Source of the DNA: Cellulosimicrobium protaetiae
GTDB lineage: Bacteria; Actinomycetota; Actinomycetes; Actinomycetales; Cellulomonadaceae
Length of the DNA: 64,000 nt
Assembly: GCF_009708005.2 (NCBI RefSeq)
Contig: NZ_CP052757.1
Span: 3,844,001-3,908,000, forward strand
Direction of reading: 5' to 3'
The notes under the pieces: generated by a model
What the model was told of the DNA's origin: nothing
The model's input: only the letters and a program-made list of their open reading frames with translations
The model's database searches: none
Shown: in pieces, positions 56,039-64,000 of the stretch
How the letters are laid out: every line of letters starts with the position of its first letter
Numbering within the stretch: the first letter of the stretch is position 1
Position numbers and translations under genes: made by a program

Positions 56039-56320
56039 CTAGCCGAAGACCCACATGACGGCCTTGCCGATCCCGAGGTCGAGAACGGTCACGAACGCCA
56101 TGACCACGACCACGAAGACCAGGACCACCGTCGTGTAGGTGATGAGCTCCGACCGCGTCGGGGTGACGACCTTGCGGAGCTCGGCGACGACCTGGCGCAC
56201 GAACAGGGCGATGCGCGCGAAGATGTTGGGCTTCTTGTCCGCGGACGGACCGCCCTTCTTCTTCACCTCGTCGGCGCGTGCGCCGCCTGCACCCACGGCC
56301 TCTGACGGCGATTCGCTCAC
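56039..56320 (-). CDS. secE: Preprotein translocase subunit SecE
   Basis: 93 residues with a charged cytoplasmic N-terminus, amphipathic segment RQVVAELRKVVTPTRSEL and one membrane helix (TTVVLVFVVVVMAFVTVL). GTG 56320 is preceded by GGGGAAG; longer readings run through the tRNA and are rejected. The secE-nusG order next to tRNA-Trp is conserved. Confidence 0.93.
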   Translation of the reverse strand: MSESPSEAVGAGGARADEVKKKGGPSADKKPNIFARIALFVRQVVAELRKVVTPTRSELITYTTVVLVFVVVVMAFVTVLDLGIGKAVMWVFG

Positions 56321-56426
56321 TCGTTCTTCCCCATCGCTCACGTACGGGACCTGCTCGAACCCTCGGTGCGACCCGGTGCCGGGCCGCGCGCGGTTCCCGG
56401 GAAGGTCCCACGAGAGCCACGCCGTG

Positions 56427-56499
56427 CAGGGTAGACAGGACTCGAACCTGCAACCTGCGGTTTTGGAGACCGCTGCGCTACCAATTGCGCCACTACCCT
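56427..56499 (-). tRNA. tRNA-Trp (CCA)
   Basis: A complete 73-nt cloverleaf on the minus strand: acceptor stem AGGGTAG/CTACCCT, D arm GCGC/GCGC, anticodon stem GCGGT/ACCGC with loop CTCCAAA (anticodon CCA at 56466-56464), T arm with TTCGAGT, discriminator G. CCA is not encoded. It lies upstream of secE and is probably cotranscribed. Confidence 0.96.
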
Positions 56500-56705
56500 T
56501 CGTGCTCGACGACGCCGTACGAGCCCCGGCCACGAGACGAGAACACGTCTCACGGGCGCGGACCAGCGTGGCGGGCGTCAACCACCGAGGGATCACTGTA
56601 CGCGACGCGAGGCCCCTGGTCGAACCGCCGTCCACCGATCGGTGGACACGAGGTCCGGACGAACGGCCGTCGCGGGCGAGAGGCCCGCGGGGACAGGCTG
56701 GTCCC

Positions 56706-57722
56706 ATGACGACGACACCCCATCTCACCGGCTCCCGTGCCGCCGGTCAGGGACCGAGCGGCCCGGCCGTGGACGTGCGCGGGCTGCGCAAGGCCTACGG
56801 CGCCAAGCAGGCGGTCGACGGTATCGACCTCCGGGTCGAGCGCGGCGAGATCTTCGCGGTCCTCGGACCCAACGGCGCCGGCAAGACGACGACCGTCGAG
56901 ATCCTCGAAGGGTTCCGCCGCCGCGACGCGGGCGAGGTCCGCGTGCTCGGCGAGGACCCGCAGACCGCGGGCCGCGCGTGGCGCTCGCGCATCGGCGTCG
57001 TGCTCCAGGACTCGCGCGACCAGGCCGAGCTCACCGTCGCCGAGATCGTCCGCCACTTCGCGACGTTCTACCCCGCGCCGCGCGACCCCGACGAGGTGAT
57101 CGACGCCGTCGGGCTGCGCGAGAAGGCCCGGACCCGCACGCGCCAGCTCTCCGGCGGCCAGCGTCGCCGCCTGGACGTCGCGCTCGGCATCGTCGGGCGT
57201 CCGGAGCTGCTGTTCCTCGACGAGCCGACGACGGGCTTCGACCCGCAGGCACGCCGCGCGTTCTGGGCGCTCGTGCGCTCGCTGCGCGAGGACGGCACGA
57301 CGATCCTGCTCACCACGCACTACCTGGACGAGGCCGCGCATCTGGCCGACCGTGCCGCCGTCGTGCGCGCGGGCGGGGTCGTCGCGCTCGACGCGCCCGA
57401 CCGCCTCGGTGGCCCGGACGCGCGCCGGCCGGAGGTCCGCTGGCTCGACGACGGCGCCTGGCGGTCGGAGCGCACCGACTCCCCCACCGCGCTCGTCGCG
57501 TCCCTCGCCGCGCGGTACGCCGGACCCGACGGCGAGGTCCCCGGCCTCGCGGTGACCCGCCCGAGCCTCGAGGACGTCTACCTCGAGCTTATCGGCGAGC
57601 CGGCCACGGCGCCCGCCGCCGCGCCTGCCCGCACGACCGCACACAGGTCCCTCGACGCGCCCGCCGAGGACCCCACGCCCGACGGCACGACCGCCGTCGT
57701 CCCCGAGGAGGCCCGCCCGTGA
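56706..57722 (+). CDS. ABC-2-type exporter ATPase
   Basis: 338 residues of the DrrA/CcmA-like group: Walker A LGPNGAGKTT (53-62), QLSGGQRRRLDVALGIV, Walker B LLFLDEPTTGFD, switch His in TTHYLD. An Ala/Pro-rich C-terminal extension follows the usual PSLEDVYLELIG end. It overlaps the permease start (GTGA) and likely forms a drug or lipid exporter; the substrate is unknown. It is the first gene of a plus-strand run that includes a two-component system. Confidence 0.9.
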   Translation: MTTTPHLTGSRAAGQGPSGPAVDVRGLRKAYGAKQAVDGIDLRVERGEIFAVLGPNGAGKTTTVEILEGFRRRDAGEVRVLGEDPQTAGRAWRSRIGVVLQDSRDQAELTVAEIVRHFATFYPAPRDPDEVIDAVGLREKARTRTRQLSGGQRRRLDVALGIVGRPELLFLDEPTTGFDPQARRAFWALVRSLREDGTTILLTTHYLDEAAHLADRAAVVRAGGVVALDAPDRLGGPDARRPEVRWLDDGAWRSERTDSPTALVASLAARYAGPDGEVPGLAVTRPSLEDVYLELIGEPATAPAAAPARTTAHRSLDAPAEDPTPDGTTAVVPEEARP

Positions 57723-58591
57723 CCACCGCCCCGACCGCCGCCCGGTCCACGCGCTCCGCCCGACCCGTGGCCCTTCCCGGCGCCGGCCGGCTGGGGCTCG
57801 AGCGCACCCGCGCCGAGCTGCACGCGTTCTTCCGCGAGCGCGACGCCGTGATCTTCATCTTCACGTACCCGCTCATCATGCTCGCGATCTTCGCGACCGT
57901 GTTCGACGGGCAGGACCAGGGCTCGGCCGCCTACTCCGTGCCGTTCGCGCAGTACTTCCTGCCCGGCATGATCGCGACCGGCGTCATGCTCACGAGCTTC
58001 CAGTCCCTCGCGATCTCCATCGCGGTCGAGCGCGACGACGGCTCGCTCAAGCGTCTGCGCTCCACCCCGCTGCCGCCGTCCGCGTACTTCTACGGCAAGA
58101 TCGGGCTCGTCCTGTTGACGTCGGTGGTACAGACGGGTCTGCTCCTTCTGCTCGCCGCGACGGTCTACGACGTCCCCATGCCGTGGGAGATGCCGGACGG
58201 CGGCGCGCGCCTCGCGACGTTCGCGTGGGTGTTCGTGCTCGGGTGCGCCACCGGCGCCGTGTGCGGCGTGGCGTTCTCGTCGCTGCCGCGGTCCGGCAAG
58301 TCCGCGACGGCGGTCGTCACGCCCGTCGTGCTCGTTCTCCAGTTCATCTCCGGGGTCTTCTTCGCGTTCTTCGCGCTGCCGTCCTGGATGCAGACCGTCG
58401 CGTCGCTGTTCCCCCTCAAGTGGATGGCGCAGGGCATGCGCTCGGTGTTCCTCCCGGAGCAGGCGGCGGCGCTCGAGCCGTCGGGGTCGTGGCAGCACGG
58501 CGCGACCGCTGCTGTACTGGTCGCATGGCTGGTCGTGGGGCTCGTGGTCGGTGCACGCTCGTTCCGGTGGCGGCGCCGTGACGACGGCTGA
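57719..58591 (+). CDS. ABC-2-type exporter permease
   Basis: 290 residues with about six membrane helices (IFIFTYPLIMLAIFATVF; FLPGMIATGVMLTSF; GLVLLTSVVQTGLLLLLAA; and three more), and VERDDGSLKRLRSTPL between helices, the usual ABC-2 signature region. Start GTG 57719 overlaps the ATPase stop; its end overlaps the kinase start by 14 bp. Confidence 0.88.
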   Translation: MTTAPTAARSTRSARPVALPGAGRLGLERTRAELHAFFRERDAVIFIFTYPLIMLAIFATVFDGQDQGSAAYSVPFAQYFLPGMIATGVMLTSFQSLAISIAVERDDGSLKRLRSTPLPPSAYFYGKIGLVLLTSVVQTGLLLLLAATVYDVPMPWEMPDGGARLATFAWVFVLGCATGAVCGVAFSSLPRSGKSATAVVTPVVLVLQFISGVFFAFFALPSWMQTVASLFPLKWMAQGMRSVFLPEQAAALEPSGSWQHGATAAVLVAWLVVGLVVGARSFRWRRRDDG

Positions 58592-59906
58592 GACGCCGCC
58601 ACCGGGCGGGGCGGCCGCCGGGGTGGTCGACGGGACGGCCGCCGACGCCGCGACCGCCGAGCTCGACGGCACGTGGGCCCGCGACGTGCGCTGGTGGGAC
58701 GTGGCGTTCTACGTCATCGTCGTGCTCAGCGCACTCGCGCTGCTCGCGGCGGGCGTCAGCGGGAGGGCGCTGCTCGTGTCCCTGGCGGCGGTCGCGACGA
58801 TCCTCGTGACCTACCTCGCCTGGGGGCGGCGGGCGGCGCGCACCCGCGACCAGGTGCCGGCCCACGTCTACCTCGTCGTCGCGATCGCGTGCACGCTCGT
58901 CGTCGTCGGGCAGGACGCGCTCGGCACGCTCCTGCTGTTCGCGGTGTTCACGCAGATCTGGATGCTGTCGGAGCACCTGTGGGCCCAGGTGGTGCTGTGC
59001 GTCGCGCTCGCGGCCGGCACGGCGCTCGCGCTCGCGTTCGACCCGCAGACGGGGCGGGTCGAGCCCGAGGAGCTCGCGAGCGCCGCGCCCCAGATGGGCG
59101 TCGCGCTCGCGTTCGCGCTGAGCCTCGGGCTGTGGACTGCGCACACGCTCCGGCAGTCGGAGCGCCACGCGCGGCTCGTCGACGAGCTGCGCGCCACGCA
59201 GGCCGAGCTCGGCCGGGCCTCGCACGAGGCGGGGGTGCTCGCCGAGCGCGAGCGCGTCGCCCAGGAGATCCACGACACGCTCGCCCAGGGGTTCACGAGC
59301 GTCGTCATGCTCGCGCAGGCCGCGAGCGCCGACCTCGACCGGGACGCCACCGACGCCGCGCGCGAGCGGCTCGCGCTCGTGGAGTCGACGGCACGCGACA
59401 ACCTCGCGGAGGCGCGCGCGCTCGTCGCCGCGTCGGCGCCCGCGCCGCTGCAGGGCAGCACGCTCGGGGAGGCGCTGCGCCGGCTCGTGGACCGGTTCGC
59501 GGACGAGACGGGCACGCGCGTCGAGCTCGCCGCGCCGGAGTCGCCGCGACTGTCGAGCGCGGAGGACGTCGTCCTGCTGCGGTCGGCGCAGGAGGCGCTC
59601 ACGAACGTCCGGCGGCACGCGGACGCGACGGCCGTGCGCGTCGAGCTCCGGCAGGACGCGGACGGGACGGTCCTCGAGGTGACCGACGACGGGCGCGGCC
59701 TGCCCGTCGACGCGTCGGGGTTCACGGAGGGCTACGGGCTGCGGGGCATGCGGGAGCGCGTGGCGGCGGAGGGCGGGCGCCTCGAGGTCGGGCCGAGGCC
59801 CGGGGGCGGGACGCGCGTCGCGGTCCGCCTGCCCGCCGGTACCCGCCCCGCCGACCCCGCCGGGGTACGGCCCGCGGCGACGTCGCGGACGGGAGGCCCG
59901 CGATGA
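58578..59906 (+). CDS. NarL-type sensor histidine kinase
   Basis: 442 residues. About five membrane helices in 40-190, then a HisKA_3 dimerisation domain with phospho-acceptor His232 (QEIHDTLAQGFTSVV) and a HATPase with QEALTNVRRHADAT and DDGRGLP. No large extracellular sensor domain; such kinases sense within the membrane. GTG 58578 lies inside the permease end. Coupling to the exporter genes suggests that it controls or senses through the exporter, as in LiaS/BceS-like arrangements (inference). Confidence 0.88.
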   Translation: MTTAETPPPGGAAAGVVDGTAADAATAELDGTWARDVRWWDVAFYVIVVLSALALLAAGVSGRALLVSLAAVATILVTYLAWGRRAARTRDQVPAHVYLVVAIACTLVVVGQDALGTLLLFAVFTQIWMLSEHLWAQVVLCVALAAGTALALAFDPQTGRVEPEELASAAPQMGVALAFALSLGLWTAHTLRQSERHARLVDELRATQAELGRASHEAGVLAERERVAQEIHDTLAQGFTSVVMLAQAASADLDRDATDAARERLALVESTARDNLAEARALVAASAPAPLQGSTLGEALRRLVDRFADETGTRVELAAPESPRLSSAEDVVLLRSAQEALTNVRRHADATAVRVELRQDADGTVLEVTDDGRGLPVDASGFTEGYGLRGMRERVAAEGGRLEVGPRPGGGTRVAVRLPAGTRPADPAGVRPAATSRTGGPR

Positions 59907-60571
59907 GCCCGGCCGGGAACGGCGTCGTGCGGGTCCTCGTCGTCGACGACCACCCGGTCGTGCGCTCGGGGATCATCGGCATGCTGGCCGCCGAGCCCGA
60001 CCTCGAGGTGGTCGCCGAGGCGGGCGACGGCGAGCAGGCGGTGGCGCTCGCGCGCGACCTGTCGCCCGACGTCGTGCTCATGGACCTGCGCATGCCCGTG
60101 CTCGACGGCGTCGGCGCGACGGCGGCGCTCGTCGGCGCCCCCGGCCGGGGCGCGGGGCGCGGCACCACACCGGCTCCGCGCGTCGTCGTGCTGACGACGT
60201 ACGAGACCGACGCGGACATCCTGCGCGCGGTCGAGGCGGGCGCGACCGGCTACCTGCTCAAGGACACGCCGCGCGACGAGCTCGTCGCGGGAGTGCGCGC
60301 CGCGGCGCGGGGCCAGACGGTGCTCGCGCCGAGCGTCGCGACCCGGCTCGTCACGTCGGTCCGCGGGACGGAGCGCCTCACCGACCGCGAGATCGAGGTG
60401 CTGCGCCTGGTCGCGCGCGGGCTGTCGAACGCGGCGGTCGGGCAGGAGCTGTTCATCGCGGAGGCGACGGTCAAGACGCACCTGCTGCGCGCGTTCGCGA
60501 AGCTCGGCGTGGACGACCGCACGGCCGCCGTGACGGTCGCGATGCAGCGGGGGTTCCTCCCCGGGGCGTGA
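59903..60571 (+). CDS. NarL/LuxR-type response regulator
   Basis: 222 residues: receiver domain with VVDDH, phosphorylated Asp61 (VLMDLRMPVLDG) and Lys in LLKDTP; C-terminal LuxR HTH (LTDREIEVLRLVARGLSN, EATVKTHLLRAFAKLGV). The receiver has an unusual Gly/Arg-rich insert (GAPGRGAGRGTTPAP) before the beta-4 strand. ATG overlaps the kinase stop (ATGA). Confidence 0.92.
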   Translation: MSPAGNGVVRVLVVDDHPVVRSGIIGMLAAEPDLEVVAEAGDGEQAVALARDLSPDVVLMDLRMPVLDGVGATAALVGAPGRGAGRGTTPAPRVVVLTTYETDADILRAVEAGATGYLLKDTPRDELVAGVRAAARGQTVLAPSVATRLVTSVRGTERLTDREIEVLRLVARGLSNAAVGQELFIAEATVKTHLLRAFAKLGVDDRTAAVTVAMQRGFLPGA

Positions 60572-60616
60572 CGTGACGTCCGGCGGTGACTCGGCCCAGC
60601 GTGACAGACTCCCCGT

Positions 60617-61636
60617 GTGCGAGACCTGGCGACGCTCCCCAAGGCCCACCTGCACCTGCACTTCACCGGGTCGATGCGCCCGGAGACGCTGCGCGACCTC
60701 GCCGCGCAGTACGGCGTGCGGCTCCCCCATGCGCTCGTCGACGGCGACCCGCTGCGGCTCCCGCCGACCGAGCGGGGTTGGTTCCGGTTCCAGCGCCTGT
60801 ACGACGCCGCGCGCGCGTGCGTGCGCTCGGAGGCCGACATGCGGCGCATCGTGCTGGAGGCCGCGCAGGACGACGCCGCGGAGGGGTCGGGCCGGCTCGA
60901 GATCCAGGTGGACCCGACGTCGTACGCGCCGTTCGTCGGCGGCATCACCCCGGCGGTGGAGATCGTGCTCGACGCGGCGCGGTCCGCGAGCGCCGCGACG
61001 GGGACGGAGGTCGCGGTGGTCGTCGCGGCGTCGCGCATGCGGCACCCGCTCGACGCGCGCACGCTCGCGCGGCTCGCGGCGCAGTACGCGGGCGAGGGTG
61101 CGGGCGAGGTCGTCGGGTTCGGCCTGAGCAACGACGAGCGCCGCGGGGACACGGCGGAGTTCGCGCGCGCGTTCGCCATCGCGCGGCGGGCGGGGCTCGC
61201 GTCCGTGCCGCACGGGGGCGAGCTGCTGGGGCCGGCGCACGTGCACGAGGTCGTGCGCGAGCTCGTCCCGGACCGCCTCGGCCACGGCGTACGGTCCGCG
61301 GAGGACCGGCGCGTGCTGGACGACGTCGTGGACCGCGGGATCGCGCTCGAGGTGTGCCCCGCGTCGAACGTCTCGCTCGGCGTCTACGAGGACGCGGGTC
61401 AGGTGCCGCTCGGGGCGCTGGTCGACGCCGGGGCCCGCGTCGCGCTCGGCGCCGACGACCCTCTGCTCTTCGGCTCGCGGCTCGTCGCGCAGTACGAGAC
61501 GGCGCGGCACGAGCACGGCTTCTCCGACGACGAGCTCGCCGGGCTCGCGCGGTCGTCGATCCGGGCGAGCCGCGCGTCGTCGGGCACGAGGCAGCGCCTG
61601 CTGGCCGGCGTCGACGACTGGCTCGCGGCCGGCTGA
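60617..61636 (+). CDS. Adenosine deaminase-family hydrolase
   Basis: 339-residue amidohydrolase. Metal ligands His11 and His13 (HLHLHFTGS), His199 in PHGGE with proton-shuttle Glu202, His223 in LGHGVR, and Asp280 in GADDP are all present. Canonical adenosine deaminases read HAGE and (S/N)TDDP here, so substrate may be adenosine, adenine or a modified purine; the name is by family. It would convert an amino purine to the oxo form plus ammonia. GTG 60617. It stands alone between two two-component systems. Confidence 0.8.
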   Translation: MRDLATLPKAHLHLHFTGSMRPETLRDLAAQYGVRLPHALVDGDPLRLPPTERGWFRFQRLYDAARACVRSEADMRRIVLEAAQDDAAEGSGRLEIQVDPTSYAPFVGGITPAVEIVLDAARSASAATGTEVAVVVAASRMRHPLDARTLARLAAQYAGEGAGEVVGFGLSNDERRGDTAEFARAFAIARRAGLASVPHGGELLGPAHVHEVVRELVPDRLGHGVRSAEDRRVLDDVVDRGIALEVCPASNVSLGVYEDAGQVPLGALVDAGARVALGADDPLLFGSRLVAQYETARHEHGFSDDELAGLARSSIRASRASSGTRQRLLAGVDDWLAAG

Positions 61637-61684
61637 CACCCGTTCTCTCATGTGCGTCTCATCCGCCTCTCGGATACTGAGGGC

Positions 61685-61981
61685 ATGACTCGCCGGACCG
61701 TCGCGTGGCTCGTGGGAGCGCTCGTGCTCGTGCTCGGGGGCGCCGCGGCGGCCGGCGCGATCGCGTCGCGCCCGGCGGACCGCGAGGTCGGGGGCGCCGT
61801 GGTCGTGACCCCGGCCCCCGCGACCCCCTCGGAACCGGGGACGCCGACGGCCACCCCCGATCCCTCGCAGCCGACCGGCCCGCCCGACGACGACGATGAC
61901 GACGACGACCGCGTCTCCCCCGCCCCGCCGTCGAGCGACGACGACGATGACGACGGGGACGACGACGGGGACGACGGATGA
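61685..61981 (+). CDS. Small membrane-anchored Asp-rich protein
   Basis: 98 residues: one N-terminal membrane helix or uncleaved signal (VAWLVGALVLVLGGAAAAGA), a Pro/Thr-rich stalk, and a C-terminus with two runs of Asp (positions about 69-76 and 84-98). The tail should lie outside the cell and could bind Ca2+ or other cations. No family recognised. Its stop overlaps the kinase start by 4 bp, so it may be an accessory sensor for that system (inference). Confidence 0.7.
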   Translation: MTRRTVAWLVGALVLVLGGAAAAGAIASRPADREVGGAVVVTPAPATPSEPGTPTATPDPSQPTGPPDDDDDDDDRVSPAPPSSDDDDDDGDDDGDDG

Positions 61982-63648
61982 GCGGCTCGCAGCGCCGCGC
62001 CGGGCTGACCGTCCGCACGCGCATGCTCGCCGCGTTCCTCGGCCTGTCCGCCCTGGCGCTCGCCCTCGCCGGAAGCGCCGCCTGGTTCCTGCAGCGCGGG
62101 CAGATCGACGACCGCATCGACGAGAGCCTGACCCGCAGCGCGAACGAGCTCGCGACGCTCGCGTCGTCGGGCGTCAACCCCGTCTCGGGCGAGCCGTTCA
62201 CGTCGCCCGAGGACGTCGTCGTCGCGTCCATGCAGCTGACCGTGCCCGCCCACCACGAGGGCGTCCTCGGGCTGCGTCAGGGCCGCACCCCGCTCGTCTC
62301 GCAGCAGGACGTCCGGCTGCGGCTGGAGGACGACGCCGAGCTCGTGGCCGCGGTGTCGCCGCTCGTGGGCGGCGACGACGTCGTGCTGCGCTCGCCGCGG
62401 ACCGCGACGGCCGACTACCGCGTGCTCGTCGCGCCCGTCCGGTCGGTCGGCGGCGGCCCGGCGGCCCCCGCCCAGGAGCCCGCCGCCCTCGTCCTCGCCT
62501 ACGACCGCTCGGCCGAGCACGCCGAGTTCGCGCAGGTCTTCCGGACGTACGCCGTCGTGGCGCTCGGCGCGCTCGTGCTCATCGGGGTGGTCGGGTGGGT
62601 CGTCGCCGGCCGCCTGCTCCAGCCGATCCGGACCCTGTCGCGCACGGCGCAGCGCATCGGCGAGACGGACCTGTCCGCCCGCATCCCCGTCACCGGCAAC
62701 GACGACCTGTCCGACCTGTCGCGCACGGTCAACGGCATGCTCGACCGGCTCGAGGGGTCGTTCGACTCCCAGCGGCGGCTGCTGGACGACGTCGGGCACG
62801 AGCTGCGGACGCCGCTCACGGTCGTCCGGGGGCACCTCGAGCTCATGGACCCGCACGACGCCACGGATGCGTCCGAGACGCGCGACCTCGCGCTCGACGA
62901 GCTCGACCGCATGAACCGTCTCGTCGACGACCTCGTGACCCTCGCGACCGTCGGGCGACCCGACTTCGTCCGTCCCCTGGACACGGACCTCGGCCGGCTG
63001 CTCGACGACGTGCACGACAAGGTCCGGACGCTCGGCGACCGGCGCTGGCTCGTCGACGCGCGCGCCGACGTCGCCGTGCGCGCCGACGCGCAGCGCCTCA
63101 CCCAGGCGCTCCTGCAGCTCGCGGCGAACGCCGTGAAGTTCTCGACGCCCGGGTCCGTCGTCGCGCTCGGCTCCGCGGTGTCCGACGACGGCGCGCGCGT
63201 GCGCGTGTGGGTCCGCGACGAGGGGGTCGGGATCGCGCCCGAGCAGCAGGGGCGGATCTTCGACCGGTTCGCCCAGGCGACGACGCCGGGCGCGGCCCAC
63301 CCCGAGGGCGCCGGGCTCGGGCTCGCGATCGTCGCGGCGATCGCCGAGGGCCACGGGGGCCGGGTGCACGTCGCGTCGACTCCCGGCGTCGGGTCGACGT
63401 TCACGCTCGACCTCCCGCTCGTCCCCGTCGAGGCGCTGTCCGGGCGCCCGGACGCGGCCGACGACGCACCCGGCGGGGACGCACCGGGGTGGGTGGCGCC
63501 GACGGCGCCGACCGTGCCCAGCGTGCCGTCCGCCGCCACCCCGCACCTGCCCCCGCCGCCACCCGGCGACGACCCGGGCCCGCCGCCGACCGGACCGACC
63601 GCCGGCAGGCCCCCGCACACCGACCCCGACGGAAGGACCACCCGGTGA
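61978..63648 (+). CDS. OmpR-family sensor histidine kinase
   Basis: 556 residues. Helix 1 (about 15-37), extracytoplasmic sensor domain (about 40-185), helix 2 (about 190-210), HAMP (about 211-262), HisKA with His274 (DVGHELRTPLTVV), HATPase with QLAANAVKFS, DEGVGI and GAGLGLAIV. A Pro-rich tail of about 75 residues follows the ATPase. ATG 61978 overlaps the Asp-rich protein gene; the stop overlaps the regulator start. The signal sensed is unknown. Confidence 0.9.
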   Translation: MSGSQRRAGLTVRTRMLAAFLGLSALALALAGSAAWFLQRGQIDDRIDESLTRSANELATLASSGVNPVSGEPFTSPEDVVVASMQLTVPAHHEGVLGLRQGRTPLVSQQDVRLRLEDDAELVAAVSPLVGGDDVVLRSPRTATADYRVLVAPVRSVGGGPAAPAQEPAALVLAYDRSAEHAEFAQVFRTYAVVALGALVLIGVVGWVVAGRLLQPIRTLSRTAQRIGETDLSARIPVTGNDDLSDLSRTVNGMLDRLEGSFDSQRRLLDDVGHELRTPLTVVRGHLELMDPHDATDASETRDLALDELDRMNRLVDDLVTLATVGRPDFVRPLDTDLGRLLDDVHDKVRTLGDRRWLVDARADVAVRADAQRLTQALLQLAANAVKFSTPGSVVALGSAVSDDGARVRVWVRDEGVGIAPEQQGRIFDRFAQATTPGAAHPEGAGLGLAIVAAIAEGHGGRVHVASTPGVGSTFTLDLPLVPVEALSGRPDAADDAPGGDAPGWVAPTAPTVPSVPSAATPHLPPPPPGDDPGPPPTGPTAGRPPHTDPDGRTTR

Positions 63649-64000
63649 GCCAGATCCTCGTCGCGGAGGACGAGACCCGCATCGCCTCGTTCGTGGCCAA
63701 GGGCCTGCGCTCCGCAGGCTACGCGAGCACGACCGTGGCGACCGGGCGCGAAGCGTTCGACCTCGCCAGCACCGGCGACTTCGCGCTGCTCGTGCTCGAC
63801 CTCGGCCTGCCCGACCAGGACGGCTTCACCGTGCTCCGCCGGCTGCGGGAGACGGGCAACGCCATCCCGGTCATCATCCTCACCGCGCGCACCTCGGTCA
63901 CCGACACCGTCGCCGGGCTCGAGGGCGGCGCCGACGACTACATGGCCAAGCCGTTCCGCTTCGAGGAGCTCCTCGCGCGCATCCGCCTGCGCCTGCGCGG
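63645..64000 (+). CDS. OmpR-family response regulator, N-terminal part (cut by window edge)
   Basis: The first 118 codons are a receiver domain: ILVAEDE, phosphorylated Asp52 (LVLDLGLPDQDGF), Thr in ILTART and Lys in YMAKPF. The DNA-binding domain lies beyond the window; OmpR/PhoB type is inferred from the partner kinase and the LARIRLRLR linker. GTG 63645 overlaps the kinase stop (GTGA). Confidence 0.88.
   Translation, partial: MSQILVAEDETRIASFVAKGLRSAGYASTTVATGREAFDLASTGDFALLVLDLGLPDQDGFTVLRRLRETGNAIPVIILTARTSVTDTVAGLEGGADDYMAKPFRFEELLARIRLRLR

Noticed and set aside
56321-56728. N-terminal extension of secE up to 56728
   Set aside because: It would read through the tRNA-Trp gene; GTG 56320 has a good ribosome binding site and gives a normal SecE.

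Overview
The window is about 64 kb of very GC-rich DNA. Gene content and order point to a high-GC actinobacterium, most likely of the order Micrococcales (the Cellulomonas, Cellulosimicrobium or Isoptericola neighbourhood). This rests on the unsplit actinobacterial ribosomal cluster without rpsD between rpsK and rpoA, the many GTG and TTG starts, DUF5709 and DUF4383 proteins, and a secreted GH18 chitinase with a Thr-Asp-Pro linker. The genus cannot be fixed from the sequence alone.

Most of the window is one long minus-strand block of translation, transcription and secretion genes. In transcription order (right to left) it runs tRNA-Trp, secE, nusG, rplK, rplA, then an interruption, then rplJ, rplL, rpoB, rpoC, a second interruption, then rpsL, rpsG, fusA, tuf. 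The S10 and spc operons follow (rpsJ, rplC, rplD, rplW, rplB, rpsS, rplV, rpsC, rplP, rpmC, rpsQ, then rplN, rplX, rplE, rpsN, rpsH, rplF, rplR, rpsE, rpmD, rplO). Next come secY, adk, map, infA, rpmJ, rpsM, rpsK, rpoA, rplQ. The left end carries an alpha/beta hydrolase, a ROK sugar kinase and truA, a DUF5709 protein, an ABC-F ATPase with trhO, then rplM, rpsI, glmM, def and the start of an hrpB helicase gene. Transcription units are separated by many strong GC-rich hairpins, most without a U-tract.

Two accessory islets interrupt the core block. Islet A (about 31.9-35.6 kb, between rpoC and rpsL) encodes a secreted lactococcin 972-like bacteriocin precursor, a lipoprotein, a membrane-anchored adaptor with a peptidoglycan-binding-like segment, an ABC ATPase and a MacB/FtsX-like permease. 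It looks like a complete bacteriocin, export and immunity cassette. Islet B (about 45.2-53.6 kb, between rplA and rplJ) holds, on the minus strand, a sigma-70-like factor, a small protein with a carboxypeptidase-regulatory-like domain, an intracellular subtilisin-like protease with a (PYTQPH)n repeat, and a TPR-CHAT protease. On the plus strand are a DUF4383 membrane protein, a second membrane protein and the chitinase. The sigma factor, small protein, subtilase and TPR-CHAT set is the best candidate for an undescribed protease-based signalling or defence system.

The right end (56.7-64 kb, plus strand) is ordinary accessory content. It has a drug-type ABC exporter overlapping a NarL-type two-component system, an adenosine deaminase-like enzyme, and an OmpR-type two-component system preceded by a small Asp-rich membrane protein; its response regulator is cut by the window edge. 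No insertion sequence, prophage, CRISPR array or rRNA gene was seen.
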